Positions 36,418-45,301 of a DNA stretch of 64,000 nt are shown here, piece by piece. The notes below the pieces were generated by a model. That model saw nothing but the letters and a program-made list of their open reading frames with translations, had not been told where the DNA came from and searched no databases. How positions within the stretch are numbered: position 1 is the stretch's first letter; each line of letters opens with the position of its first letter. This DNA is from Legionella maioricensis (GTDB lineage Bacteria > Pseudomonadota > Gammaproteobacteria > Legionellales > Legionellaceae): the NCBI RefSeq assembly GCF_023618015.1, contig NZ_JAJKBJ010000005.1, positions 124,001 through 188,000 on the forward strand, read 5' to 3'. The translations under genes and the position numbers were made by a program.

Positions 36418-36546
36418 GTATGGATATGGGTCAAGCAAAGGGATTTGTAATCAGATGGATCTGATTTGTCAGGATGACTATAAGAACGGGATGTTCTTAT
36501 GCGGATGACTGCGAAAAGCCAGGGCTTGCCCTGGCTTTACTTTTTT
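36418..36546 (+). ncRNA. RsmY/RsmZ-type CsrA-sequestering small RNA
   Basis: About 130 nt with six GGA motifs in short order (36422, 36441, 36457, 36472, 36489, 36503). Two are exposed by hairpins: TCAGATGGATCTGA (36451-36464) and TAAGAACGGGATGTTCTTA (36481-36499), with GGGAT in the loop. It ends in a textbook terminator, AAAGCCAGGG-CTTG-CCCTGGCTTT (36515-36538) followed by ACTTTTTT. A weak -10 (TATACA, 36406-36411) and the LetA-type site upstream complete the picture. Such RNAs titrate CsrA and trigger the transmissive phase in Legionella. Which of RsmY or RsmZ this is cannot be settled from sequence. Confidence 0.88.
36515..36546 (+). terminator. Rho-independent terminator of the small RNA
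   Basis: A 10-bp GC-rich stem with a 4-nt loop and T-run. On the opposite strand the same hairpin follows the L,D-transpeptidase stop (36545-36547) and could end that transcript too. Confidence 0.93.
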
Positions 36547-37222
36547 AGGCCACTAAATAACCTGAATGAGATAAAAATTTCTTATCAGGAAAATAGGCGA
36601 AAATTACTGAACCGTTTTTAATGGTATTGATAATGGGCTTAGCTAAGGTTTGTGCTATAGCAGGACAGCCCCAAGACAAGCCGGCACGGCCCGCTCTTTT
36701 AATAAAATCAGGTTCCATATACCATGCCCCATGCATCACCACTCGTCTGTTGTATGCATTGGTATTAAAGCCTTTATCCAAACCTTGTAAATTTAAAGAG
36801 TATCCTTTGTGACCTATATAAGTGTCTTTTGTAATGTAAGTGCCTAAACTGGATTGCTTACTGGACTCTCGGTTCGAAAAGTGCTGCGCTTTATTAACAC
36901 CTGAATTTTTACCATGTGCAACATAAGTATTATATAAAAGGCGTTCATTACGGACATCAAATACCCACATACGTTGTTTGTTCGAGGGCAAAGAGTAATC
37001 GATTACGGTAAGAACGGGTTTTTTAACCGCTCCTCTTTTGTTCGCATTTTTATAGGCGGTTAAAGCAAGTTTCAGCACGTTTTTATTTAATTGGGGAGCC
37101 TTGTGACTTAGATGTTGTACTTGAGTGTTTAGGTCCGGCCCTGTTTTAGCAAAAGTAGGGGTGCTGGATGTGATATTGCTAGTCAATATGACGGTTGAGA
37201 TTAGAGTTAATAAGGTATTCAT
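36545..37222 (-). CDS. Murein L,D-transpeptidase-family protein (YkuD_2 type), exported
   Basis: 225 aa. The signal peptide ends around TFA-KT (residue ~26). The catalytic core follows the PF13645-like pattern: SSLGTYITKDTYIGHKGYSL, GLDKGFNTNAYNRRVVMHGA (catalytic His) and AGLSWGCPAI (nucleophile Cys within SWGCPA). It probably acts on periplasmic peptidoglycan, cross-linking or anchoring proteins. Its stop codon lies within the T-run of the convergent small-RNA terminator. The promoter is at 37276-37304. Confidence 0.85.
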   Translation of the reverse strand: MNTLLTLISTVILTSNITSSTPTFAKTGPDLNTQVQHLSHKAPQLNKNVLKLALTAYKNANKRGAVKKPVLTVIDYSLPSNKQRMWVFDVRNERLLYNTYVAHGKNSGVNKAQHFSNRESSKQSSLGTYITKDTYIGHKGYSLNLQGLDKGFNTNAYNRRVVMHGAWYMEPDFIKRAGRAGLSWGCPAIAQTLAKPIINTIKNGSVIFAYFPDKKFLSHSGYLVA

Positions 37223-37275
37223 ACTGCTCCTTTCTTCTTGTTAAATCACCGTTATTGGTCATTAAAAAGATGGTG

Positions 37276-37304
37276 ATTATATTAACAAATGAAGTAATTG
37301 TAAA
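37276..37304 (-). promoter_or_regulatory. Sigma-70-type promoter of the L,D-transpeptidase gene
   Basis: On the minus strand TTTACA (37304-37299), a 17-bp spacer and TATAAT (37281-37276). An AATCACC/GGTGATT inverted repeat spans 37245-37279 just downstream and could be an operator. The rest of the 411-bp gap to putA is AT-rich; a TATAAT at 37538-37543 may serve putA but lacks a convincing -35. Confidence 0.6.
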
Positions 37305-37633
37305 ATTATAAGGGTGATCCTTGTCCATCAGGGTAAAATATTAATCAATTCAGGGGCTTAGTAGAGGCTATTAAAAAGCGATCATCCACAACAAGCCCTT
37401 TTTGTATTAAATTTATACTGTTTATGTGTTTAATAAATAGTTAAATTGCATAACACTTACTCAATAAGCAAACAATTAGTTCTATCTTTTTTCTCTTATA
37501 AGCGTGTTTTTGCTTTAATGAAACATGATATTAGGCATATAATGCACCAAAAATTGAACCTATGCATTTCTTTTAATATGGTTCTACATTATGATCTTTT
37601 GTTGTTACACTTTTTAAGATTTCGGAGAATACT

Positions 37634-40600
37634 ATGCTGGAAAAGCAGTCCATTAATTTACCAGAAGGTTTACGCGCTGCCATTAATCAGGCTTATCGTG
37701 CTGATGAGTTATCTTTGATTACTGAACTATGCGAGAAGGCAGCACTTGGACAGCAACAAATGGCCGGTATCAAAAGCAGCGCGACGAAATTGGTTGAAGC
37801 GGTGCGTGCCGAACGCAAAAAAAGTACTGGGATTGATTCATTTTTAACAGAGTATGCTTTATCCAGTGATGAAGGGATTGCTCTAATGTGTCTGGCTGAA
37901 GCTTTATTACGGGTTCCAGATAACGCTACTATTGATAATTTAATTAAAGATAAATTAGCTGGCGGGGATTGGAAATCTCATAGAGGACAAAGTGAATCAT
38001 TTTTTGTTAATGCAACTACTTGGGCTTTGATGTTAACAGGTAAAGTATTAACACCAGAAAAAGCTGAGAATACTTTAACCAAATCGTTAATGAAATTAGT
38101 GAGTCGCAGTAGTGAGGCTGTGGTCCGTACTGCGGTTGATAAGGCCATGCGAATTATGAGTAAACAATTCGTAATGGGACGTACTATTAATGAAGCATTG
38201 ACTCGAGCAAAAAAGAAAGAGGAAAAAGGGTATCGATATTCCTATGACATGCTTGGGGAAGCAGCATTGACGTCCATTGATGCAGATCGATATTTGGAAG
38301 CTTATAAAGTTGCTATTGAATCCATAGGTCAAAAAGCAGATAAAAATTCAGACGTATATAGGCGTCCGGGGATTTCTATAAAATTATCCGCGCTACACCC
38401 ACGTTATAATGAGAGTCAACATGAGCGGGTAATGGCTGAACTGCCTGCGAAGTTATTAACACTGGCTCGCTTAGCAAAAGATTACGATATTGCTTTAACC
38501 ATTGATGCCGAAGAATCAGAGCGGTTGGATTTATCTCTTGATCTCATTGAGAAGGTATTCTGTGACGACAGTCTAAATGGTTGGAATGGCTTTGGCCTGG
38601 CAGTGCAATCCTATCAAAAAAGGGCTTTTTATGTTTTAGATTGGGTGGCTGCTTTAGCGCGAAAGAAACAAAGACGCATTATGGTTCGCTTGATCAAGGG
38701 GGCTTACTGGGATAGTGAGATTAAAAAAACACAAATGCAAGGGCTAACCGAATATCCGGTATTTACACGCAAGGTGTTTACCGATGTTTCTTTTCAGGCC
38801 TGCGCTAAAAAAATCTTAACTTTGACTGATGCTATTTATCCGCAATTTGCAACTCATAATGCTTATTCAGTCGCAATGATCCTGAATATAGTGGGTGAGT
38901 ATAGAGACTTTGAATTCCAGTGTCTGCATGGAATGGGGAATGAACTCTATGAACAGGTTGTACCTAAAGAACATTATGGTATTGCTTGTCGAATCTATGC
39001 TCCGGTAGGTAGCCATGAAGACCTGCTTCCTTATTTGGTTCGACGCTTGTTGGAAAACGGAGCAAATTCCTCTTTTGTAAATCGTATAGTGGATGACAAT
39101 GCGCCTATTAGCGATTTAGTTGAGGATCCAATCAATAAAGCAAAATCGTTATTTGGTAATATGAATAAAAATATTCCTTTACCAGAAGCGTTATTTTTAC
39201 CTGGAAGAAAAAACTCTAAAGGCTTTGATTTTAGTAATCGATATGAGAGAGCCCAATTACAACAGGAATTAGAAAAAATTGATTTAACTCAATGGAAGGC
39301 TGGGCCTATAGTTGCCGGGCGCATGGTTTTTGATTCAACTCATCCGGTCACTTCTCCACAACAACCTGATGCTGTAGTCGGTTCATTGCAGAATTCCTCC
39401 TTAGACGATGTTGAAAAAGCACTAGCTCAAGCCGAGTTAACTTTTGCTTCGTGGAGCAAGACTCCTGTAGAGGAGAGAGTCTCTTGTATCAAACGATTTG
39501 CTGATTTGTTGCAAGCCAATATGGTGGAATTGATGGCTTTAGCCTGTCTTGAGGCTGGGAAAACCTGGAATGATGGTATTTCTGAAGTACGAGAAGCAAT
39601 AGATTTTTGCCGTTATTATGCCATGATGGGGCAACAATTGATGGCAAATCCGACTCGCTTACATGGTTATACCGGTGAGTTAAATGAATTAAGTTTACAT
39701 CCTCGGGGCACCATACTTTGTATTAGTCCTTGGAATTTTCCTTTGGCCATTTTTACTGGTCAAGTAGTGGCAGGGTTGATAACAGGGAATTGTGTTATAG
39801 CCAAGCCAGCAGAACAAACACCTCTTATTGCTGCGTATGCAGTAAAATTAATGCATCAGGCAGGTATTCCAGTTGGAGCTGTTCAGTTACTTCCAGGGGC
39901 AGGGGAGACTATTGGAGCAGCATTAGTTGCTGATAAGAGAATAAAAGCAGTCTTGTTCACTGGGTCGACTGATACTGCGAATCACATTAATAAGACTCTG
40001 GCTACTCGAGGTGGGGAACTTATTCCCTTTATTGCCGAAACAGGTGGTCAGAATGCGATGCTTGTTGATTCTTCGGCATTACTGGAGCAAGTAGTTGTTG
40101 ATGCGGTCACTTCTGCCTTTGGTAGTGCTGGACAGCGATGCTCGGCTCTACGCGTATTGTATGTTCAAGAGGAAGTCTATCCACGAACTGTAGCACTCCT
40201 CAAAGGAGCTATGGCTGAGTTAGTGGTAGGTGATCCTCGTTGGTTGTCTACAGATGTTGGTCCAGTTATTGACCAGGAAGCATTATCCTTGCTGAAAGGA
40301 CATGTAGATAATATGAAAAAACGCCATGAGATTCTGTATCAATGTCAGATTAATGAAGGGGTTGAATCAGGTTATTTTATGCCTCCAACAGCAATAGCTA
40401 TAGACAATATCAACTCCCTGGAAAAAGAAGTATTTGGGCCTGTACTTCATGTGATTCAGTTCAAAAGAAAAGATCTTGATAAAGTAATTGATCAAATTAA
40501 CCAGACCGGTTACGGATTAACTCTTGGGATTCACAGCCGTATCAATGATACAGTGGAATACATCAGGCAAAGAGTGCATGCCGGCAACTGCTATGTTAAT

Positions 40601-40783
40601 CGTAATATGGTCGGCGCAGTCGTTGGTTTACAGCCTTTCGGTGGTGAAGGTTTATCGGGTACTGGGCCTAAAGCGGGTGGTCCTAATTATTTGGTAAGAT
40701 TATGCCATGAACGTACTTATACTGTAGATACAACAGCGGCAGGCGGTAATGCCAGCTTGATGTCTCTGCCAGAAGATATTTAA
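37634..40783 (+). CDS. putA: Bifunctional proline dehydrogenase / P5C dehydrogenase
   Basis: 1049 aa, oxidising proline to glutamate via pyrroline-5-carboxylate. PRODH barrel at ~150-500: ISIKLSALHPRY, LTIDAEESERLDLSL, RLIKGAYWDSEIK and ATHNAYSVA. ALDH domain at ~540-1010: ISPWNFPLAIFTGQ, IAETGGQNAMLVD (catalytic Glu), GSAGQRCSALRV (nucleophile Cys) and FGGEGLSGTGPKAGGP. The length lacks the ~50-residue ribbon-helix-helix DNA-binding domain of enteric PutA, so it is a bifunctional, non-repressor type. GGAG precedes the ATG. Confidence 0.97.
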   Translation: MLEKQSINLPEGLRAAINQAYRADELSLITELCEKAALGQQQMAGIKSSATKLVEAVRAERKKSTGIDSFLTEYALSSDEGIALMCLAEALLRVPDNATIDNLIKDKLAGGDWKSHRGQSESFFVNATTWALMLTGKVLTPEKAENTLTKSLMKLVSRSSEAVVRTAVDKAMRIMSKQFVMGRTINEALTRAKKKEEKGYRYSYDMLGEAALTSIDADRYLEAYKVAIESIGQKADKNSDVYRRPGISIKLSALHPRYNESQHERVMAELPAKLLTLARLAKDYDIALTIDAEESERLDLSLDLIEKVFCDDSLNGWNGFGLAVQSYQKRAFYVLDWVAALARKKQRRIMVRLIKGAYWDSEIKKTQMQGLTEYPVFTRKVFTDVSFQACAKKILTLTDAIYPQFATHNAYSVAMILNIVGEYRDFEFQCLHGMGNELYEQVVPKEHYGIACRIYAPVGSHEDLLPYLVRRLLENGANSSFVNRIVDDNAPISDLVEDPINKAKSLFGNMNKNIPLPEALFLPGRKNSKGFDFSNRYERAQLQQELEKIDLTQWKAGPIVAGRMVFDSTHPVTSPQQPDAVVGSLQNSSLDDVEKALAQAELTFASWSKTPVEERVSCIKRFADLLQANMVELMALACLEAGKTWNDGISEVREAIDFCRYYAMMGQQLMANPTRLHGYTGELNELSLHPRGTILCISPWNFPLAIFTGQVVAGLITGNCVIAKPAEQTPLIAAYAVKLMHQAGIPVGAVQLLPGAGETIGAALVADKRIKAVLFTGSTDTANHINKTLATRGGELIPFIAETGGQNAMLVDSSALLEQVVVDAVTSAFGSAGQRCSALRVLYVQEEVYPRTVALLKGAMAELVVGDPRWLSTDVGPVIDQEALSLLKGHVDNMKKRHEILYQCQINEGVESGYFMPPTAIAIDNINSLEKEVFGPVLHVIQFKRKDLDKVIDQINQTGYGLTLGIHSRINDTVEYIRQRVHAGNCYVNRNMVGAVVGLQPFGGEGLSGTGPKAGGPNYLVRLCHERTYTVDTTAAGGNASLMSLPEDI

Positions 40784-40806
40784 GATAACTATCAAAGTTA
40801 AGTCGC

Positions 40807-40842
40807 GCCTGATGTTTATTATTGAAGTAATAAACATTAGGC
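40807..40842 (+). terminator. Hairpin after putA
   Basis: GCCTGATGTTTATTA and TAATAAACATTAGGC form a 15-bp stem with one G-U pair and a 6-nt loop. No T-run follows, so it may stabilise the 3' end or terminate weakly. Confidence 0.5.
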
Positions 40843-40895
40843 AGATCATTGCGTCATGAGTAAATAGCTTTAAAAGTAAACCTTCGCGAAGGCAC

Positions 40896-40926
40896 TGTCA
40901 ACTTAACATTTGAACACGTCAGACAC
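40896..40926. repeat. Insertion-element end, left side of island
   Basis: CTGTCAACTTAACATTTGAA-CACGTCAGACAC recurs at 43507-43534 as CTCCAACTTAACATTTGACC-ACGTCAGAAAG. The pair brackets the transposase relic and the phosphatase gene, and an inverted copy of the core (AATGTTAAGTTGACAC) lies at 43547-43562. It looks like the remains of a transposon or IS boundary. The following stretch to 41174 holds no gene I can support. Confidence 0.65.
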
Positions 40927-41174
40927 AGGTGGGGTTGAATTTGTAGGCGCAAAAAATCCGTGCCGCGCACGCTTCCCAAATTTCTTTAGCCTTTTGAAAT
41001 TGAACTCTCTGCTGTGATGCCGGTGGTTGTGGCGTCCGACAGCTACAGCAAAGAGAGCGCTGGTTTTCCCCTTAAGCGCCAGGATGTGCTGAGTCCCGCC
41101 GGGTGATTTTAAGCCAATAAGGGACTTTTCTTTTTCTGCAGCAGCCAAAAATTTCAGGTCAAGCGCATATAGAA

Positions 41175-41468
41175 TTATGCTCCCTGTAGTATTTTTTCAA
41201 GGTATTCTGGATTTATTCTTGAAAAAACGCGACGAAATGTATCATGGCAAGGAATTCCATAGGGCAATGTTAAATATCTACGCAACCTATCCTCTCGCTC
41301 TTTTGCAAATGTTTCTATGTCTTCCCAACCCTTAGCACCACAAATAACGGCACATATAGTGATAATTATTAGTTCCAAAAGTAAATGCTGACTATTTCTC
41401 GGGCTTCTTGGATCGGTGATGTCACTAAATATACTAGAAACTATTTTGCTACGATGAATATCAATCAT
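41175..41468 (-). pseudogene. ISAs1-family transposase remnant (N-terminal 97 aa)
   Basis: SSIFSDITDPRSPRNSQHLL, IITICAVICGAKGWEDIETF and LPYGIPCHDTFRRVFSRINP match the N-terminal region of ISAs1/H-repeat transposases. The frame stops after ILQGA, so the DDE catalytic domain is gone. The DNA beyond it (40903-41174) does not continue the transposase in any frame I can recognise. A non-functional IS relic at the edge of the inserted segment. Confidence 0.85.
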
Positions 41469-41573
41469 TCTTAAATATCTGTTTTAATGGAAAAACAGTA
41501 GAATAATCCTTTTTATTCAGCTTGCAATTTTAATATGCGCTTGCCCTGCCAAAAATTTTTCTTTATTTGGTTA

Positions 41574-41593
41574 GTTAATATTTAGTTAATAAA
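41574..41593 (+). promoter_or_regulatory. PmrA box upstream of the phosphatase-like gene
   Basis: GTTAATATT-TA-GTTAATAAA fits the tandem cTTAATatT(N2)cTTAATatT PmrA pattern with a 2-nt spacer. A candidate -10 TATACT (41601-41606) begins 7 nt after the box, the same distance as at the 24482 box. Confidence 0.75.
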
Positions 41594-41639
41594 AATAATA
41601 TATACTGTAAAAATTTATTTTTCCCTGAGAGAACACAGT

Positions 41640-43475
41640 ATGGCTATTGAATTTATTAAAGAGCAAGTAGATATTTATCAGTTACCCTCCGTTGACCTTA
41701 CACACAAGGGAACTGGGGGAGCTCAAATAACTATTGGCGACCTACATGCTAATACTATGAAACTGATGTTTATGCTTGTTAAACACGGAATAGCAACAAA
41801 TATCAATAAAGAAGATTATAATAGACTAGTTAAAATTTATAAAACCGAAACAGAAAATTTAACAAAAGAGCTCTTGGGTGAGTTTACTGGAATATTAGGT
41901 AAGCTAAAATTCAATAGTGACTCAACAATAAGACTAATTGGAGATGAACTAGCTGACAGAGGCAATAATGATTATTTCACCCTTAAAATTCTTGAAAAAC
42001 TAAAGGAACATAAAGTTCCTGTGGAAATAATTGTTTCGAATCATAGTATTGAATTTATTGAGGCCTATGAGAGGCAAGAGGATTTTCTCCCCCGCATACT
42101 ATTGGAAGAGCATTCTGAATCTATCAGAAAATTACAACGTCTTGTGGAGTCAGGGATTGTAACTAGAGACGAGATACTAGATATTGCAGAAAAAGCCTAT
42201 AAACCAACTTTACGAGCAATTTCATATTCATTAAGCGAAGATAATAAAGAAATTACTATTTATAGCCATGCTGGTATAGGATTGGATAGCATCAAAGACC
42301 TCGCTCAAAAACTAGAAGTAGAGTACAAAGACACAACCGCAGTATGTCTTGCTCAAACTATTAATAAGATTAATGAGCAATTCCAAAAACACGTGCAAAA
42401 TGATACGGTACATACACTATATACATCCGAAAATATGTGGGCTGGTTATCTCGGGGAAAATTTAAGTGATGCGCCCTTTGAGTTTATTATGTGGAACAGG
42501 AGGTATTACTCCCTTGATAGACCGAAAGATCATTACGATTATAAGATAAATTTTGTTCATGGACATGATAGCGAGGATCTTACGAAAGATAATATTTATA
42601 ATCTTGATAATTCATTAGGAAAAGGGGATTACGGGAATCAAGGCTCATATACTGTTCTTTATTCACGCAAAAGTGCAGTTACTCCTTCATTAAAATCTAT
42701 AGAAAAAGAAGTCGCTATTGAACCGCCCGCTCAAGCAGAGATTAAGGCAGCGGCACAGCAACAGCTTCAAAAAGAAGCCCAACAGGTTATAGCAAATTAC
42801 ATTAAGAAAATAAATCAATTCGCTGTAGACTTTTCTGGAGTTAGAACCAGTGATGGGGTGAAAACAAGAGCACAACAATTACTAACCAATCTGGCTGAAA
42901 TAACCGGCGATAAAGGAAACTTATCTGAAGCATTAACGACGCCAGGTATCGACAGAAAACAATCCGATGCTATTAAGTGCGCTATGGCTAATAAAAGAGA
43001 AGAGATTAACGCAGCAGCACAACAGTTTAAGGATCAAAAGCAAAAAGAAGCAAAAATTAACGCTCTACTTCTATCCATTGATACAGCATTAGAGAACCTT
43101 GCTCAGAGAGTAAGGGAAGTTAACCCAAATCAATTCAGAAATGCTTATGACGTGGCTTTAGCCTTAGTGAATAATTTAAAGAATGCTCGTGATCGTTATA
43201 AAGATAATATGACGCTCAGGGATTCATTATCAGATGAGTTATTTAAAAATACTTGTAGAGAGGAAATACAAAACGCAATGCCTGTATTGCAAAATGCTTT
43301 AGGTTGGGGAGACTATCTCACTAATCTTTTGAAAATCATGGCAAACGCGATAATTAAAGTAGTCACACTAGGCCATAGGAATAATTTTTTCACGCTGGTG
43401 CAGCCTGCCTTCGAAAATGCAGTGAGAATAGCTGAACAAGATTTACAGATAGACAATGTGCCAAGCCCCTCCTAA
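41640..43475 (+). CDS. PPP-fold metallophosphatase-like Dot/Icm effector candidate
   Basis: 611 aa, no signal peptide. All PPP-family metal and catalytic landmarks appear in order: GDLHAN (34-38; GDxH), GDELADRG (101-108; GDxxDRG), SNHS (133-136; GNHE with the Gly and Glu changed), YSHAG (His210) and VHGHD (His307/309). This arrangement recalls the L. pneumophila WipA/WipB effectors. Residues ~360-560 are Ala/Gln/Lys-rich coiled coil (AQAEIKAAAQQQLQKEAQQV). The altered GNHE may shift specificity. It lies within an IS-flanked segment and behind a PmrA box, both supporting an acquired effector. Substrate unknown. Confidence 0.75.
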   Translation: MAIEFIKEQVDIYQLPSVDLTHKGTGGAQITIGDLHANTMKLMFMLVKHGIATNINKEDYNRLVKIYKTETENLTKELLGEFTGILGKLKFNSDSTIRLIGDELADRGNNDYFTLKILEKLKEHKVPVEIIVSNHSIEFIEAYERQEDFLPRILLEEHSESIRKLQRLVESGIVTRDEILDIAEKAYKPTLRAISYSLSEDNKEITIYSHAGIGLDSIKDLAQKLEVEYKDTTAVCLAQTINKINEQFQKHVQNDTVHTLYTSENMWAGYLGENLSDAPFEFIMWNRRYYSLDRPKDHYDYKINFVHGHDSEDLTKDNIYNLDNSLGKGDYGNQGSYTVLYSRKSAVTPSLKSIEKEVAIEPPAQAEIKAAAQQQLQKEAQQVIANYIKKINQFAVDFSGVRTSDGVKTRAQQLLTNLAEITGDKGNLSEALTTPGIDRKQSDAIKCAMANKREEINAAAQQFKDQKQKEAKINALLLSIDTALENLAQRVREVNPNQFRNAYDVALALVNNLKNARDRYKDNMTLRDSLSDELFKNTCREEIQNAMPVLQNALGWGDYLTNLLKIMANAIIKVVTLGHRNNFFTLVQPAFENAVRIAEQDLQIDNVPSPS

Positions 43476-43506
43476 ATTAATTTAATGGCTTGTAAATAGG
43501 CGCCTC

Positions 43507-43562
43507 CAACTTAACATTTGACCACGTCAGAAAGAGGATAGGTAGAATGTTAAGTTGACACG
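43507..43562. repeat. Insertion-element end, right side of island, with inverted copy
   Basis: CAACTTAACATTTGACCACG matches 40900. 22 bp further on GAATGTTAAGTTGACAC is its inverse, so the two halves can form a hairpin. It marks the right edge of the segment carrying the phosphatase-like gene. Confidence 0.65.
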
Positions 43563-43659
43563 GTGTCCTAAATATAGGTAGAGCGCTCATTTCAGGAGAT
43601 CTGTCACAGTGGTCGAGATGACGTTTTTCGAACTTATCAGTAGGTACTGTAATTTCTTA

Positions 43660-45030
43660 CTAGTGTTTTTTAGCAAGGAACCATGGAATTAGTACAAACA
43701 GGGTCAATCCTCCGATTAGAAATGATTCAAAGAAAAATATATTCCCAATAGGAATTTGGGTGGGGGGGATGAAACCTACGAACATGGCTGTCAGGCAGCA
43801 AACAATTCCAGTACCTGAAACTAACCACATGACTATGTTTCCACCAGGAATAGTATATCCCCTGGGTTGTTCGGGTTTGCTGTATCTTAATTTTATGGCT
43901 GCGGCAAACATGATGACATAAACCATTAATGCCATCTGGGCACTTAAATCGCTTAACATCCAATAAGCTGCATTGATTGAGTCAAGTAAGATAAAGATGG
44001 AACTTAAAAAAGAAAATATAATGGCTTGGGTTACCAGGATAGTTACAGGAGCTCCGTACTTATTAACGCGAGTAAATCGGGCGGGTAAGGAACCATCGCG
44101 AGCAGAAACTAATAATCCTTTAGTGGGGCCAATAATCCAGGCTGAAACGCCACTGATGCCACCCACAATAATTAATACCGCAATGACTGAGGTCATCCAG
44201 GGCATATGATATGAATTGAAAAATATAGAGTAAGCATCAATCAGCCCAGATACCACACTTAAACTTTCATTGGGTACCACAATAACAATGGCAAGAGAGC
44301 CTAAAGAAAGAGTAGAAATAATTACCAGTGTTGAATAAAGTAATGCCTTAGGGTAATCGCGTTGTGGGTTTTTAACTTCCTCAGCATGTACGGCGGACAT
44401 TTCCATGCCGATTAAGCCAAATAAGACAGCCGCAAAGAGCGATAAATTTCCCAAAGAACTAAAATCAGGGAGCCACGATGCAGAATAGTCAACTGCTACT
44501 GTTTTTCCCTGAAAGCACCAATTAATCCCCAATACAATAATAATGAGCATAGGCAATACGGTGCCGATAGATGCACCAATGATGCTCACTATGCTGGAAA
44601 TTCTCATTCCAAAGCAATTCAACAATGTAAATAACCAAAATAACCCCAAAGTAGTGCCCAATAGATAAAATTTATTATTGGATAATTCTGGTGCAATTAG
44701 GTAGGAAAGAGTTGCGGCAATAAAAGCGAGTATGGTTGGATACCAGACAACGTTATATATCCATTGAAGCCATATAGTTATAAATCCAGCTCGTTTACCG
44801 AATGCTTCTCTGACCCAAACATAAATTCCCCCGGTGTTGGGGTAGGCCGTTGCCAGCTCTGCAGCGACCAGTGCCACGGGAATAAAAAAGGCGAAAGCAG
44901 CAATAATGTAATAGGATATTAATGACAAACCAAGTTTTGCGCTAATAGGTAAAGTTCTTAAGCTATCGACAGCAATTATGTTAATCATTACCAAGGAAAA
45001 AACGCTCAAAACCCTCTTTGAATGATTCAT
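43660..45030 (-). CDS. APC-superfamily amino acid permease/antiporter
   Basis: 456 aa with about 12 hydrophobic helices. The N-terminal signature AELATAYPNTGGIYVWVREA (Gly-Gly in TM2-3) and the later GLIGMEMSAVHAEEVKNPQRDYPKAL are typical of the glutamate/GABA antiporter group of APC transporters. It likely imports or exchanges amino acids at the inner membrane, which fits the ast and put catabolic genes nearby. Substrate is not determinable from sequence. Monocistronic. Confidence 0.85.
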   Translation of the reverse strand: MNHSKRVLSVFSLVMINIIAVDSLRTLPISAKLGLSLISYYIIAAFAFFIPVALVAAELATAYPNTGGIYVWVREAFGKRAGFITIWLQWIYNVVWYPTILAFIAATLSYLIAPELSNNKFYLLGTTLGLFWLFTLLNCFGMRISSIVSIIGASIGTVLPMLIIIVLGINWCFQGKTVAVDYSASWLPDFSSLGNLSLFAAVLFGLIGMEMSAVHAEEVKNPQRDYPKALLYSTLVIISTLSLGSLAIVIVVPNESLSVVSGLIDAYSIFFNSYHMPWMTSVIAVLIIVGGISGVSAWIIGPTKGLLVSARDGSLPARFTRVNKYGAPVTILVTQAIIFSFLSSIFILLDSINAAYWMLSDLSAQMALMVYVIMFAAAIKLRYSKPEQPRGYTIPGGNIVMWLVSGTGIVCCLTAMFVGFIPPTQIPIGNIFFFESFLIGGLTLFVLIPWFLAKKH

Positions 45031-45232
45031 AATTAGAGATCCTTAATGGGTGTAGGAAGACAAACTGAATGGTATGTATGTATTACTGTTACTAGAACTA
45101 TTGGAATTGACAAATAAAAAAACGCCCATGAACACGGATTCTCTATAAAAAATTAACAGGGGAATGTAGCATTTTAGTTTAAAAAAAACAATTATTTCAA
45201 TGATGACGAATCAATGCTTCATTTACAGGGTA

Positions 45233-45254
45233 GCCCGGTTGCTTGCAACCGGGC
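45233..45254. repeat. GC-rich hairpin between aconitase and permease genes
   Basis: GCCCGGTTGC-TT-GCAACCGGGC is a perfect 10-bp stem. A related GGTTGC-TT-GCAACC core recurs at 51724. On the minus strand it lies 48 bp past the acnA stop and may act as its terminator, although no T-run is present. The remaining 45031-45301 gap holds permease upstream sequence. Confidence 0.7.
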
Positions 45255-45301
45255 CACGTTTACTACATCAGACAGCAATGATGACAACTCAATAGCTGAA
45301 A

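Noticed and set aside
40903-41148. 81-codon open frame on the minus strand beside the transposase relic
   Set aside because: It includes the insertion-end repeat, continues no recognisable transposase sequence and matches no family I know.
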